Source of the DNA: Cephalotus follicularis
Taxonomy: Eukaryota > Streptophyta > Magnoliopsida > Oxalidales > Cephalotaceae
Length of the DNA stretch: 64,000 bases
Assembly (NCBI GenBank): GCA_001972305.1
Contig: BDDD01000124.1
Span: forward strand, 440,775 to 504,774
Direction: 5' to 3'
The first letter of the stretch is position 1. Each line of letters begins with the position of its first letter. Made by a program: the position numbers and the translations under genes. Shown one piece after another: positions 35,488 through 45,514 of this stretch. The notes under the pieces are model-generated. The model was not told the origin of the DNA and did no database searches. It saw nothing but the letters and a program-made list of their open reading frames with translations.

Positions 35488-35637
35488 GTCTACTCATATG
35501 ATTTGTCACAACGAACACACTTCGTATAGACCTACCATGTCTACTCATATGTCTTGCCGCCATTGCCGTACATCGTATAGACCTAGCATGTCTACTCATA
35601 CGTCTTGTCATCACCGTCGCACTCTGTATAGACCTAG
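35488..35637. repeat. 51-base tandem repeat, three units, in the TE8 LTR
   Basis: Units carry catgtctactcatacgtctt followed by a variable middle and cgtatagacctag. An ORF crossing it would repeat MSTHTSCHHRRTLYRPS. The unit recurs in the 3' LTR (42859-43009) and inverted at 41890-42033. I regard the ORF as incidental. Confidence 0.8.
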
Positions 35638-35910
35638 CTGCCGCTGGTTATCAAGGTACGATCGTTCAATCAAATGGAATTGTTCAATACAATCTATGGT
35701 GAGTTTCTATACCCTAAAGCCGCTTCTTAATTAGATATTTTCTTAGCTTATTTTCATTGGTTTGATAGTTTATCTCAAAAGTTGTGTAGTTGGCCTAGGT
35801 TGAATATATTATAACTAGTTTGTCGTTTCCCTTCGTTCGACCCATTACTGCATGATCCATGCACTTGCGGCTATAAATTTTAAAACATTCTTTTTACGTG
35901 AACAAGTTTT

Positions 35911-35928
35911 TTGCCCCGTTGCCGAGGA
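35911..35928 (+). other. TE8 primer-binding site, tRNA-Asp type
   Basis: TTGCCCCGTTGCCGAGGA matches 15 of 18 positions of TGGCGCCGTTGCCGGGGA, the complement of the plant tRNA-Asp 3' end used by Athila/Tat elements. It starts six bases after the LTR. The mismatches suggest decay. Confidence 0.75.
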
Positions 35929-36167
35929 GACGTTTTAAATTAGTTTAAATTTATTCGACTGATTCGTAGTATTTATTTGTGTTTTATTTTTCTGTTTCTG
36001 TGTTACTATTTACTTGGTTAGCTTAGTTTAATTAGGGAATTGCATAAGCTTTAAAAACAAATTCTAATAATTTTTTGCATAAGATTTAAACAAACCCTAT
36101 TTTTTTCTAAGTTAGTGTTCTAAAAAAAACGTGTTTGCCATTAGTTAGAATTCCATTAAGTTAGTTT

Positions 36168-37655
36168 ATGACTGAGTGGGTACGTGGGATAAACAATCGA
36201 CTTGAGCGAAATAATCGACAGCCACAAATGGCGGACGAACGCCCACTCCAAACTTTGTGCGACAGATTCTATCCCGCAAGGACAGCGCAACCATCTTGTA
36301 TCCTGTTGCCTGCACCTAACGGGAACAATTTTGAGTTAAAATCACAGTTCATTAGCATGCTCCCACACTTTCATGGTTTACCAAATGAGGATGCATATCT
36401 CTTCCTTCGCGAGTTCGAGGAGGTATGCGCCCTCATGAAACTTCAACAACTCTCGGATGACGCAATTAAATTGCGTTTCATAAATTTTTCACTGAAAGAT
36501 GGAGCTAAAAAGTGGCTTTACAGTCTCCCCAATGGTTCTATTTCTACATGGGACCATTTCACTGTTTCGTTCCTAAAGAAATTCTTTCCACTTCATAAAA
36601 CCAATAAACTTGGGAACGACATTCTCCAGTTTCGTCAAAAACCCAATGAATCATTTTCTAGGTGTATGGAACATTTTAAAGACCTTCTTTTAGAGTGTCC
36701 TCATCATGGTTTAAACACGTGGCATTTATGCCAAATCATCTACGAAGGGATCGACTACCAGACCAAGCAATTGGTCGAGTCAATGTGTCCCGATGGGTTC
36801 ACCTCGTACACGGATGAAAACAAGGCATGGAATTTTCTTTTAGATTTGGGTGAGCGAACTAGAGAATGGGAGTCAACCCAAGTTTCCGAGAGAGCATTGC
36901 CAAGTAAATGGTACATTGTAGAAGGAGCAGTTGCTAAGGAAGCACAGCTAGAAAGTCTCGTGACTACACTTGAATCATTAATTAGGGGTTCCACACAAGT
37001 AAATCAAATCGATCAAAGCAACCCTATGTGTTCTTGGTGCCAGTCCCCAAACCCTATTTTTGAAGAATGCAAAATTTATATTGACAACCAATATGCTCCT
37101 GAAAATGTGTCTGCTATTTACCAATACACCCCGTATAGTAGCACTTACAATCCGAGTTGGCGAAATCATCCAAACTTCTCATGGAGTCAAGGGCAAAACA
37201 TGCGAGGACAATCAAACTTTTCAGGGCAGCCTTCTAGCGTTGGTGCTCCACCTCCACACTTTTTGGGACAACCTTCGAGCTTCCCTAGCCAGTCTGCACC
37301 ACAGCAGACATTTCCAAGGTTCTCCCAAAATTCGAACACTGGTCGACCATCCTTCCCACCACAAAATCAATTCTTAAGTCAACAGACATCAAGTTTGCCA
37401 AACCAAAGGGATGATACAACTAGGATTTCGTCGCTAGAAAAGAGCATGGAACTTCTCATGAGCACCATGATGACTAGTCAGCATAACATGGAAAAACAAA
37501 TATCAGAACTAGCATCCGCTCTGCACGAAAGAGAAAAAGGAAAAATGGCTTCACAACCTGACCCGAATCCTAGGACTGCCTTAAACCATTTCGCTCAAAT
37601 CCAACAACCTGTAAATCCACAAAATGCAGCTTCCTCCTCTGGTCCATCAAAATAA
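36168..37655 (+). pseudogene. gag: TE8 gag, 495 residues then TAA
   Basis: The frame is open from ATG (MTEWVRGINNRLERNN) to a TAA at 37653-37655. The retrotransposon gag domain occupies roughly residues 55-230, with FHGLPNEDAYLFLREFEEVC, LKDGAKKWLYSLP and WDHFTVSFLKKFFP. Near residue 288 a knuckle-like CSWC...EEC has Asn where His is expected. Residues about 340-430 are rich in Gln, Pro, Ser and Phe. A helical, heptad-like segment near 425-465 (SSLEKSMELLMSTMM) may be a coiled coil. In the same frame the sequence continues after the stop as VIALRSGNEFH, the usual beginning of Athila protease-RT, so the TAA (probably from CAA) splits a formerly continuous gag-pol ORF. It would form the particle core. 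Confidence 0.9.
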
Positions 37656-40600
37656 GTTATTGCCCTAAGGAGTGGAAATGAATTCCATCCAGCGGATCAA
37701 ACGGAAAATGCGAACGAGCAAATGGAGGAATCCTTGGCGCAAGAAAATTTTCAAGAACCATTGGGTGACCCATCGGTGCAACCAATGCAATTGAATGTGC
37801 ATGATGAATTGAGGAAGGAGAAAGAGGACGAGAAGAAGAAACAACCGGTCGAGGCGCCAAAACGTTCGTTTGACCCACCGGCTCCCTTTCCAAAAGGATT
37901 GCAAAGCAAGAAAGCCCCAGCAATGGAGAATATGATCAAAACATTTAAGCAAGTCCAAATCAATATTCCATTGCTTGAAGCCATTGAGCAGGTGCCCTCT
38001 TACGCAAAAGTCCTTAAAGACTTATGCACTAAACAGAGGATCCTTCAGACTCCGAAAAAGGCTTTCTTGGCAGCCAATATTAGTGCACTATTTTCGCAAC
38101 CCACGATGCGAAAGTATAAAGATCCTGGCTGCCCGACAATCTCTTGTGTTATTGGAAACATGAAAATTGAGCATGCCTTGCTCGATTTAGGAGCAAGTGT
38201 GAATTTGTTGCCATCATCGGTTTATGAGAAGCTTGGACTAGGAGAGTTAAGACCAACCACGATGACATTGCAATTAGCGGATAGGTCTGTGAAGGTACCG
38301 TGAGGGAAAATCGAGAATGTGTTGATAAAGGTTGGAGAGTTTTTCTTTCCTGTCGACTTCGTCGTCTTAGACACCCAGCCTGTTGTAAAATTAAATGATC
38401 AAATTCCAATTATCCTTGGTAGACCCTTCTTGGCAACAGGTAATGCACTAATCAATTGTCGCAATGGTCTGATGAAATTAAGCTTCAGAAATACGTCCAT
38501 GGATTTTAATGTTTTCCGATTGCGTAAGCATTCTGCCGATTTTGATGAATTGAACGCAATCCATGCATTTCCCGATTATATTGATACACACTTTGACATT
38601 GATTTTGATGGAAATTTTAATGATTGCATGCGGGATTTAGAGGATGTCGATGGAAGTAATTTTGTTGATGCGTTTAGCATGCAGCCATTAGAGCCAGTGG
38701 GCCCCTTGTCCACATCCTTGCCTAAACCATCAATTGAGGAGCCTCCGAAACTTGAACTCAAAAAATTGCCCTCTACATTGAAATACTTGTTTCTAGGTGA
38801 CAATCAAACTCTTCCTGTTATCATTTCATCTGATCTTACTCCCAGTCAGGAAGAGGAGGTTATTGACTTACTCAAAGAAAACAAAGAGGCAATTGGTTGG
38901 ACGATGGCTGACATCAAAGGAATTATCCCTTCCATTTGTGAGCATCGCATAAATCTCATCGAAGGATCCAAACCTTCTAGAGAACCTCAGCGAAGAGCAA
39001 ATCCCTTGATGAAAGAGGCCATACAAAAAGAAATCTTGAAGTGGCTGGACAATGGGATCATTTATCCCATTTCGGATAGTCAATGGGTGAGTCCAGTTCA
39101 CGTTGTCCCAAAGAAATCCGGAGTAACGGTAGTGCAATCCTCCACTGATGATTTACTTCCTAAAATAATCCAAACTGGATGGAGGGTGTGCATTGACTAC
39201 CGAAAGTTGAATACAGCAAACTGGAAGGATCATTTTCCCCTTCCGTTTATCGATCAAATGCTAGATAGGTTAGCTGGTCATGAGTATTATTGTTTTCTTG
39301 ATAGGTACTCCAGATACAATCAAATTCCCATCGCTACGCAAGATCAAGAGAAAACCACGTTCACATGCCCTTTCGGAACATTTGCTTACCGACGCATGCC
39401 GTTTGGCCTTTGCAATGCCCCCGCTACCTTCCAAAGGTGCATGATGAGTATTTTCTCTGACATGGTGGAAGACTTTCTTGAAGTTTTTATGGATGACTTT
39501 TCTGTGCACGGTTCCTCATTTTCTCAATGCCTACATCACCTAAAATTAGTACTCGAAAGAAGTCGAGAGAAGAATTTGGTGCTTAATTGGGAAAAATACA
39601 GTTTCGTGGTAAAGAAGGGGATCGTTATTGGACATGTAGTGTCAAAAGAAGGAATTCAAGTAGATAAAGCAAAAATTGAAGTCATCAAGCATTTACCTCC
39701 ACCTCGTAATGTGAAAGATATCCGAGCATTCCTCGGACATGATGGTTTTATCGGAGGTTCATCAAGGACTTTAGCAAGGTAGCACGCCCCTTGACTTCGC
39801 TACTAGCGAAAGATCAGGATTTTGTTTTCTCTGATGAGTGCCTTGTAGCATTTAACCACTTAAAGAAGGAGCTCACTTCCGCTCCTATAATTCAGGCACC
39901 AATTTGCACTGAGCCTTTTCAGATCATGTGTGATGCTTCTGGTAATGCCATTGGTGCTGTTCTCGGCCAAAGAATGAATAAATTGCCTCACGTCATCTAT
40001 TATGCAAGTAGGACCCTTTCTGACGTGCAATTGAATTACACGACCACTGAGAAGGAATTTTTAGCTGTAGTCTTCGCACTTGAGAAGTTTAGATCGTATC
40101 TTTTAGGATCACATGTCATCGTATATACTGATTATGTTGCTATTCGGCATCTCATGAGTAACAAGGATGCAAAAGCGCATGTTATTCGGTGGGTTCTGCT
40201 CCTTCAAGAGTTTGATGTTGAAATTCGAGATAAGAAAGGAACTGAAAATTTGGTAGGCGACCATCTATCACGACTTTCCAATACACCCAAGGTCCATGGT
40301 CTGATTAATGAAAGTTTTCCTGATGAGCAGATTATATGCGTTGAGAGCGAACCTTGGTATGCGGACATAGTGAATTATCTTGTTACCGAAAGTGTACCAT
40401 CAGAATGGTCCGCTCAAGTTAGGCATAGGTTTTTATCGCAAGCAAAAAAAATTTATTGGGATGATCCTTATCTTTTTAAAGCATGTCCGGATTTAATTTT
40501 GTGACGATGTGTTCCTGATCATGAGCATCGCTCAGTTATATCTTTTTGTCATGATCAAGCATGTGGTGGTCATTTCGGCCCGACCAAGACAGCAGCTAAG

Positions 40601-41646
40601 GTTTTACAATGTGGTTTTTATTGGCCGACTATTTTTAAAGATGCATTTTAGTACTGTAAGGCTTGTGCTTCATGTCAAGCTTTAGGCCGTGTGACGAAAC
40701 AAAATATGATGCCATTGACACCAATCTTGACGGTTGAGATCTTTGATTTTTGGGGTATTGATTTTATGGGTCCATTTCCCAATTCATTTGGGAATTTCTA
40801 TATCCTTCTAGTTTTTGATTATGTTTCAAAGTGGATTGAGGCGATTCCTTGTCGAACCAATGACAACTCCGTCGTTATTAAATTTCTCAAGGGACATATT
40901 TTTTCTCGTTTTGGCACCCCGCGTGCCATTATTAGTGATCGAGGTACTCATTTTTGCAATCGTTCCTTTGAAGCACTTATGAAAAGGTATGGAATCACTC
41001 ATAAGCTCGCCACACCATATCATCCCCAAATAAGTGGACAAGTTGAGGTACTTAATCACCAAATCAAGCAAATTCTCGAAAAAACAGTCAACCCCAATAG
41101 AAAGGATTGGCCCACACGACTTGCGGATGCTTTATGGGCTTATCGAACCGCTTTCAAAACTGACCTTGGTCAATCTCCTTACCGTCTTGTGTATGGTAAA
41201 GCTTGTCATCTTCCTGTGGAGTTAGAACATAGAGCATTTTGGGCTATTAAGCAATTTAATTTTGATCGTTCCATAGCTGGTAGTCATCGTGCTCTTCAAT
41301 TATCTGAGTTAGAAGAAATTCGAAATGACGTGTATGACAATGCGAAGATTTCCAAAGACAAGACCAAGGCTTTTCATGATGCGCGGATTTTACGGAAAAA
41401 TTTCGAAGTAGGAGACAAGGTTCTATTATATAATTCACGTTTACATTTGTTTCCTTGAAAATTAAGGTCTCGTTGGGATGGTCCTTATATTGTTAAAAAT
41501 ATTTTCTCACATGGTATTTTTGAGATATGTAAGCCAGGTACTGAAGATGTTTTCAAGGTAAATGGGCAGCGATTGAAGAAATGTTTAGAGATTCCAGCTG
41601 CGCCAATGAAAGATGTCATGGACTTGCATGAGCCTCTATTCACGTA
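37656..41646 (+). pseudogene. pol: TE8 pol: protease, RT, RNase H, integrase
   Basis: The protease has ALLDLGASVNLLP. RT has WRVCIDYRKLN, MPFGLCNAPATFQRCM and the catalytic box FLEVFMDDFSVHG. RNase H has [15 protein letters not shown] and [11 protein letters not shown]. Integrase has a zinc-binding HFGPTK and YCKACASCQ, then Asp in GIDFMGPFP, Asp in IISDRGTHF and Glu in [11 protein letters not shown], all three catalytic residues intact. Defects are a TGA at 38301-38303, a one-base loss near 39750 (GFYRRF becomes GFIGG), TGA at 40502-40504, TAG at 40649-40651 and TGA at 41456-41458. The reading then runs to a TAA at 41644-41646 that lies inside inverted LTR sequence, so the natural C-terminus may be altered. 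Damage is light for this window. Confidence 0.93.
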
Positions 41647-42045
41647 AAAAAAATGTTTTAAATTTATAGCCGCAAGTGCACGGATCATGCAGTAACGGGT
41701 CGAACGCAGGGAAACGTTAAACTAGTTATAAATTATTCAACCTAGGTGAAGTATACCAATTTCAAGATAAACTATCAAACTAATGAATAAAAGCTAAGAA
41801 AAAGATATAATTGAAAAACGGTTTTAGGGTATAGAAACTCACCGTAGATTGTATTGAACGATCATACCTTGATAAATAATGGCAGCTAGGTAAATACGGA
41901 GTGCGGCGGTGATGACAAGACGTATAAGTAGTCATGCTAGGTCTATACGAAGTGTGGATTTTAATCAGACAAGACGTATGAGTAGTCATGCTAGGTCTAT
42001 ACGAAGTGTGTTCGTTGCGACAAATCGTATGAGTATACTCCGTTC
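41638..42045 (-). repeat. Inverted LTR segment at the TE8 pol end
   Basis: About 408 bases read as the reverse complement of the last 400 bases of the TE8 LTR: ttcacgtaaaaa, then tagccgcaagtgcacgg, then the 51-base repeat units inverted, ending near agtatactccgtt. It replaces the polypurine tract, any envelope-like ORF and the first 90 bases or so of the 3' LTR. It makes an inverted repeat with 42867-43275. Confidence 0.88.
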
Positions 42046-43275
42046 ATTTTTCAGGTACAAGAGCTAAATGACCAAAGTGCAAGAATACTACCCAAAGTTG
42101 TGCAAATTAGAGCTTGAAAGTGTAAAGATTGAAGAATTGACAAATTTTACAGAAGCATAGCAAAACGTGTCGATGTCTTTCATAGGGATCGATGTCTTTT
42201 CTGGGTTCACATTAAACACATCGATGTCTTTTGTTTGGGATCGATGTTCTTTCTGGAAATTGCAACTTACCTTCAAGAGCTATGAAGAAGACATCGATGT
42301 CTTTCATCAAACACATCGACGTCTTTGTGCAAGTTCGACCTGTAACTTTTGGATCAAAAGACATCGACGTCTTTCATCAAAGGGATCAATGTCCATTACG
42401 CGCATCTCAGCAAAATGTGATTTTTTACAAAAGACGTCGATGTCCAACTAAAGGCGTCGACGCCTTCTTCTGCAGCAGAAATAGAAAGTTAGATTTTTTG
42501 CCAGATTTTGTAACTAGGATTGATTTATTTCCGTTTTTGATCAAATTCGTAGCATAAAAACAATACATGGCCGGCCAGAGAGTGTGTAGAGAGGCTGGTA
42601 AAAAACCCTATTTTTCTTCTTTATCAATTTTGAGTTTGTTTCACAATGTTTAGTAGCTAAACTTCTTAAGGTTTTAGGGAAGAACAAAGCCTAGATTGTT
42701 ATTGTTTCAATTCCATCAATAAAAATCCTTGAATATTTTATTTGTTCTTCAATTTTTGTGCCTTCACACACTCTTTGTCTGTCTGATTAAAATCCACAAA
42801 TATCTTGTCGGTGAAGCTGAAAGTTGGTGAATAAATGGTGCTTAATTCAATCAACGGAGTCTACTCATACGATTTGTCACAACGAACACACTTCGTATAG
42901 ACCTAGCATGTCTACTCATACGTCTTGCCGCCATTGGCGTACTTCGTATAGACCTAGCATGTCTACTCATACATCTTGTCATCACCGTCGCACTGCGTAT
43001 AGACCTAGCTGCCGCTGGTTATCAAGGTACGATCGTTCAATCAAATGGAATTGTTGAATACAATATATGGTGAGTTTCTATACCCTAAAACCGCTTCTTA
43101 ATTAGATATTTTCTTGGCTTCTTTTCATTGGTTTGATAGTTTATCTCAAAATTGGTATACTTCGCCTAGGTTGAATATATTATAACTAGTTTATCGTTTC
43201 CCTGCGTTCGACCCATTACTGTATGATCCGTGCACTTGCGGCTATAAATTTTAAAACATTCTTTTTACGTGAACA
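42046..43275 (+). repeat. TE8 3' LTR, lacking its start
   Basis: It begins at ttttcaggtacaagagc, matching 34676 in the 5' LTR, and ends ACGTGAACA. It carries a motif cluster at 42167-42465, the AATAAA signal and the tandem repeat. It is very similar to the 5' LTR by eye. Confidence 0.9.
42167..42465. repeat. RACGTCGATGTCTTT motif cluster in the TE8 3' LTR
   Basis: It is colinear with 34797-35090, with better-preserved copies such as aaagacgtcgatgtcc, aaagacatcgacgtcttt and gacatcgatgtctttc. Confidence 0.8.
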
Positions 43276-45469
43276 ATATCGCAATGAGTACATGTATAAA
43301 GTATATGCATGTTCGCAGTATAGGTATAACCTCGTAAGGCTACATCAACACAAGCAGTAAGTATGTCCCAAAAGGAACCAGACAAACAAGTCGTCAAGAG
43401 CGTCGCCACCTCCTGGCCCCAACGTCATGCACTCTTACCCCATCCCCGTTTGTGAGCGGTTTGGAGTAAGTCCTCCATACAGGTTGCTTAGCACGACGGC
43501 CAAACAATCAATAGGTTATTAGCACAACGACTAATAATCAACAAGCACAAACATCGTACAGTACAAGTCAAGCAATAAAATATAATTACTTGATCAAATA
43601 TATTTGTTTAAAATATATTACTCCGTTCTCAGGTTGTGATAAGTTATAAAACTTAAAACAATACATTTTGAATTGTGTAACCAATCCTTTAAAACATTTC
43701 TCCGTCTTTGGAAAATACTTTCCCCAGTCATTTCGAAAATATATATATTCATATGTTGACAAATATACATTTTCGTACAATAGTGATTATAATAATCATA
43801 CAAGCTTTTCAAAATGGTTAACACCTTTTTTAGCAATCAACCATAATGTAATTCACAGTTCAGTAATAATGCAAACATATGCTCAGAATGCATTTAGGAT
43901 CGTTTCTAGAGTCGTTTCGGGTCTAGCGGGTCCCATCCGAGTGAGATTTTTCCAAACAGGTGAATAAGCGTCGATGCTTATTCCCAGGGCGTCGACGTCT
44001 TTGCCCTAAGGCGCCAACATCTCGTACAGTTATTCCCAGGCATTTTTGGACCAAAGACGTTGATGATTTTCCAAAGACATCGATGTCTTTATGATACCAG
44101 GAGGTATCAGTTCTCGAATCTTGATTCTAGGGGGAAGAATCCGGCCCCTAAACCCTCATATAAGTAAAACTCACCCTCTCAAGGTGTAAGACATGCTACT
44201 GGTTATCAGGATATGTAACCAGAACATCAATCCGTAAATTAACATGTAACCACAAGTGGCCAATTCACCATCTGCAGTATACACCACTGTTCCAAGATCA
44301 CCGAGAAAAGGCGTCGATGTTTTTACTCAAACATCGATGTGTTTCACATTCACACATGAAGACAACGTCCTTAGGTAGACATCGACATCTATTCAGTCCA
44401 GAACGTCATTTCCATAGTTTTAACACACCAGGTCATTGCCCAAATCATCCATTACACAAACCAGTTCGAATATTCAAGTAATTTGAAAATGCATGTTCAC
44501 TCCGTACATCACAGTAGTTATCACAACAAGTCCAGAGATTATAATTCATCCATTAACATGAAATTCACCCATGGTATTCATTATCTTAAAACTCAAAATG
44601 CATGTATAAGAATCATCACTTTCCCCTGACTTGTTGTTCCAAGTTAGGAAATGGAAAGTCCACCTCTTTGAGTTCCAAGGGTTGCTCACAGTAGCTCCAA
44701 CTCGCCCAAGTTGCAATCCCAGGAGTTCCAAGGTCCAAGCTCCAAGTGCTCAACAATGGTGGTTCTATCTTGTCTCTTTGTTTCTCTTTTCAGTCACTTT
44801 TCTCACTGTGTTTAGCTGGGAAGGAGGGGAAGGAAGAGGTGTTTTATGCTGGCAGAAGTCCTCCCCTCCTCTCTTGCTTCACAGGTATCCACACACACCC
44901 GTGCTCACCCCTCTCACCCTCTAGTTTTTGGCTCTCTTTTCACTTCTCTTCTGCAGGTTGCAGGTGAAGAGATTGCATATCCCCTTGCATACACCAGGTG
45001 AGGAACATATTTTGGAGCATGCCTGGCAACACACCAGCATGATTAACACGTCGCATTGTGCATGTCAAGGTGCCTGGATGATGCCTCAAAGTGTCCCCAT
45101 TGCATGTTATTCTGTCAGTGCATAACGTGACAGATGTTCTTTCCAAAGACGTCGATGTCTTTCCTTAGACGTCGATGTCTTTTCCTCTTTCATAAGAAGG
45201 TGTCGATGTCTTTACCCTACATCGACATGCATGTCCATGCATTCACGTACATCTCGGTTCCCATAGGCGTCGATGTCCTTCCAGAGACGTCGACGCAATT
45301 GTCCCAAAACTGCACCGTTTTGGTTTAACATATACATTTCTTTCCCCAAAACAATATTTAGGGTTTGGAAACATCTTTGAGGTTGAAATGTCCAACATTT
45401 TCATTAATTCAAGCATAAGAGTACATCTTAAAACGAAATATTACAATAAAGAAAATACCAGGTGTTACA
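43276..45469 (-). repeat. TE7 3' LTR, remainder after TE8
   Basis: It begins with ATATC, the TE8 target duplication, continues the LTR, and ends CAGGTGTTACA at 45469 next to a polypurine tract. Class-b motifs lie at 43962-44120, 44305-44400 and 45135-45300. No gene is supported; ORFs at 43668-43967 and 44631-45125 have near-identical twins in the right LTR and are only LTR sequence. Confidence 0.92.
43962..44120. repeat. RACGTCGATGTCTTT motifs in the TE7 left LTR
   Basis: Copies such as gcgtcgatgctt, gcgtcgacgtcttt, aaagacgttgatg and aaagacatcgatgtcttt cluster here. Further copies lie at 44305-44400 and 45135-45300 in the same LTR. The right LTR has colinear clusters at 51362-51490, 51700-51800 and 52535-52700. 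Confidence 0.82.
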
Positions 45470-45487
45470 TCCACCCCTCCTTCAAGA
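45470..45487 (-). other. Polypurine tract of TE7
   Basis: The minus strand reads aaggaggggtgga directly before the LTR boundary, the same as in TE2 and TE10. Confidence 0.8.
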
Positions 45488-45514
45488 AATTTCGTCCTCA
45501 AAATTAACACAATA

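Larger units (their letters stand above)
34590..35904 (+). repeat. TE8 5' LTR
   Basis: It runs from TGTTTAGCATAAAAATG to TTTTTACGTGAACA, 1,315 bases. It contains a cluster of TCGATGTCTTT motifs (34797-35090), a TATA-like box, a polyadenylation signal and three 51-base tandem repeats (35488-35637). The short ORFs across the motif cluster are translations of the repeat (IDVF, MSF). Confidence 0.9.
34590..43275 (+). mobile_element. TE8: Ty3/gypsy Athila-type element, plus strand, in the TE7 LTR
   Basis: The order is 5' LTR 34590-35904, tRNA-Asp-type primer-binding site, gag 36168-37655, pol to 41646, an inverted LTR segment 41638-42045 and a 3' LTR lacking its first 90 bases or so (42046-43275). 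ATAGC before and ATATC after are a near-perfect target duplication; removing the element restores the TATATATATATCGC seen in the other TE7 LTR. RT and integrase blocks ([23 protein letters not shown]) are those of the Athila lineage. The envelope-like ORF that some Athila elements carry is absent. Confidence 0.93.

Noticed and set aside
41459-42045. Envelope-like ORF of TE8
   Set aside because: After the pol end only inverted LTR sequence is present; no membrane or signal segment is seen.
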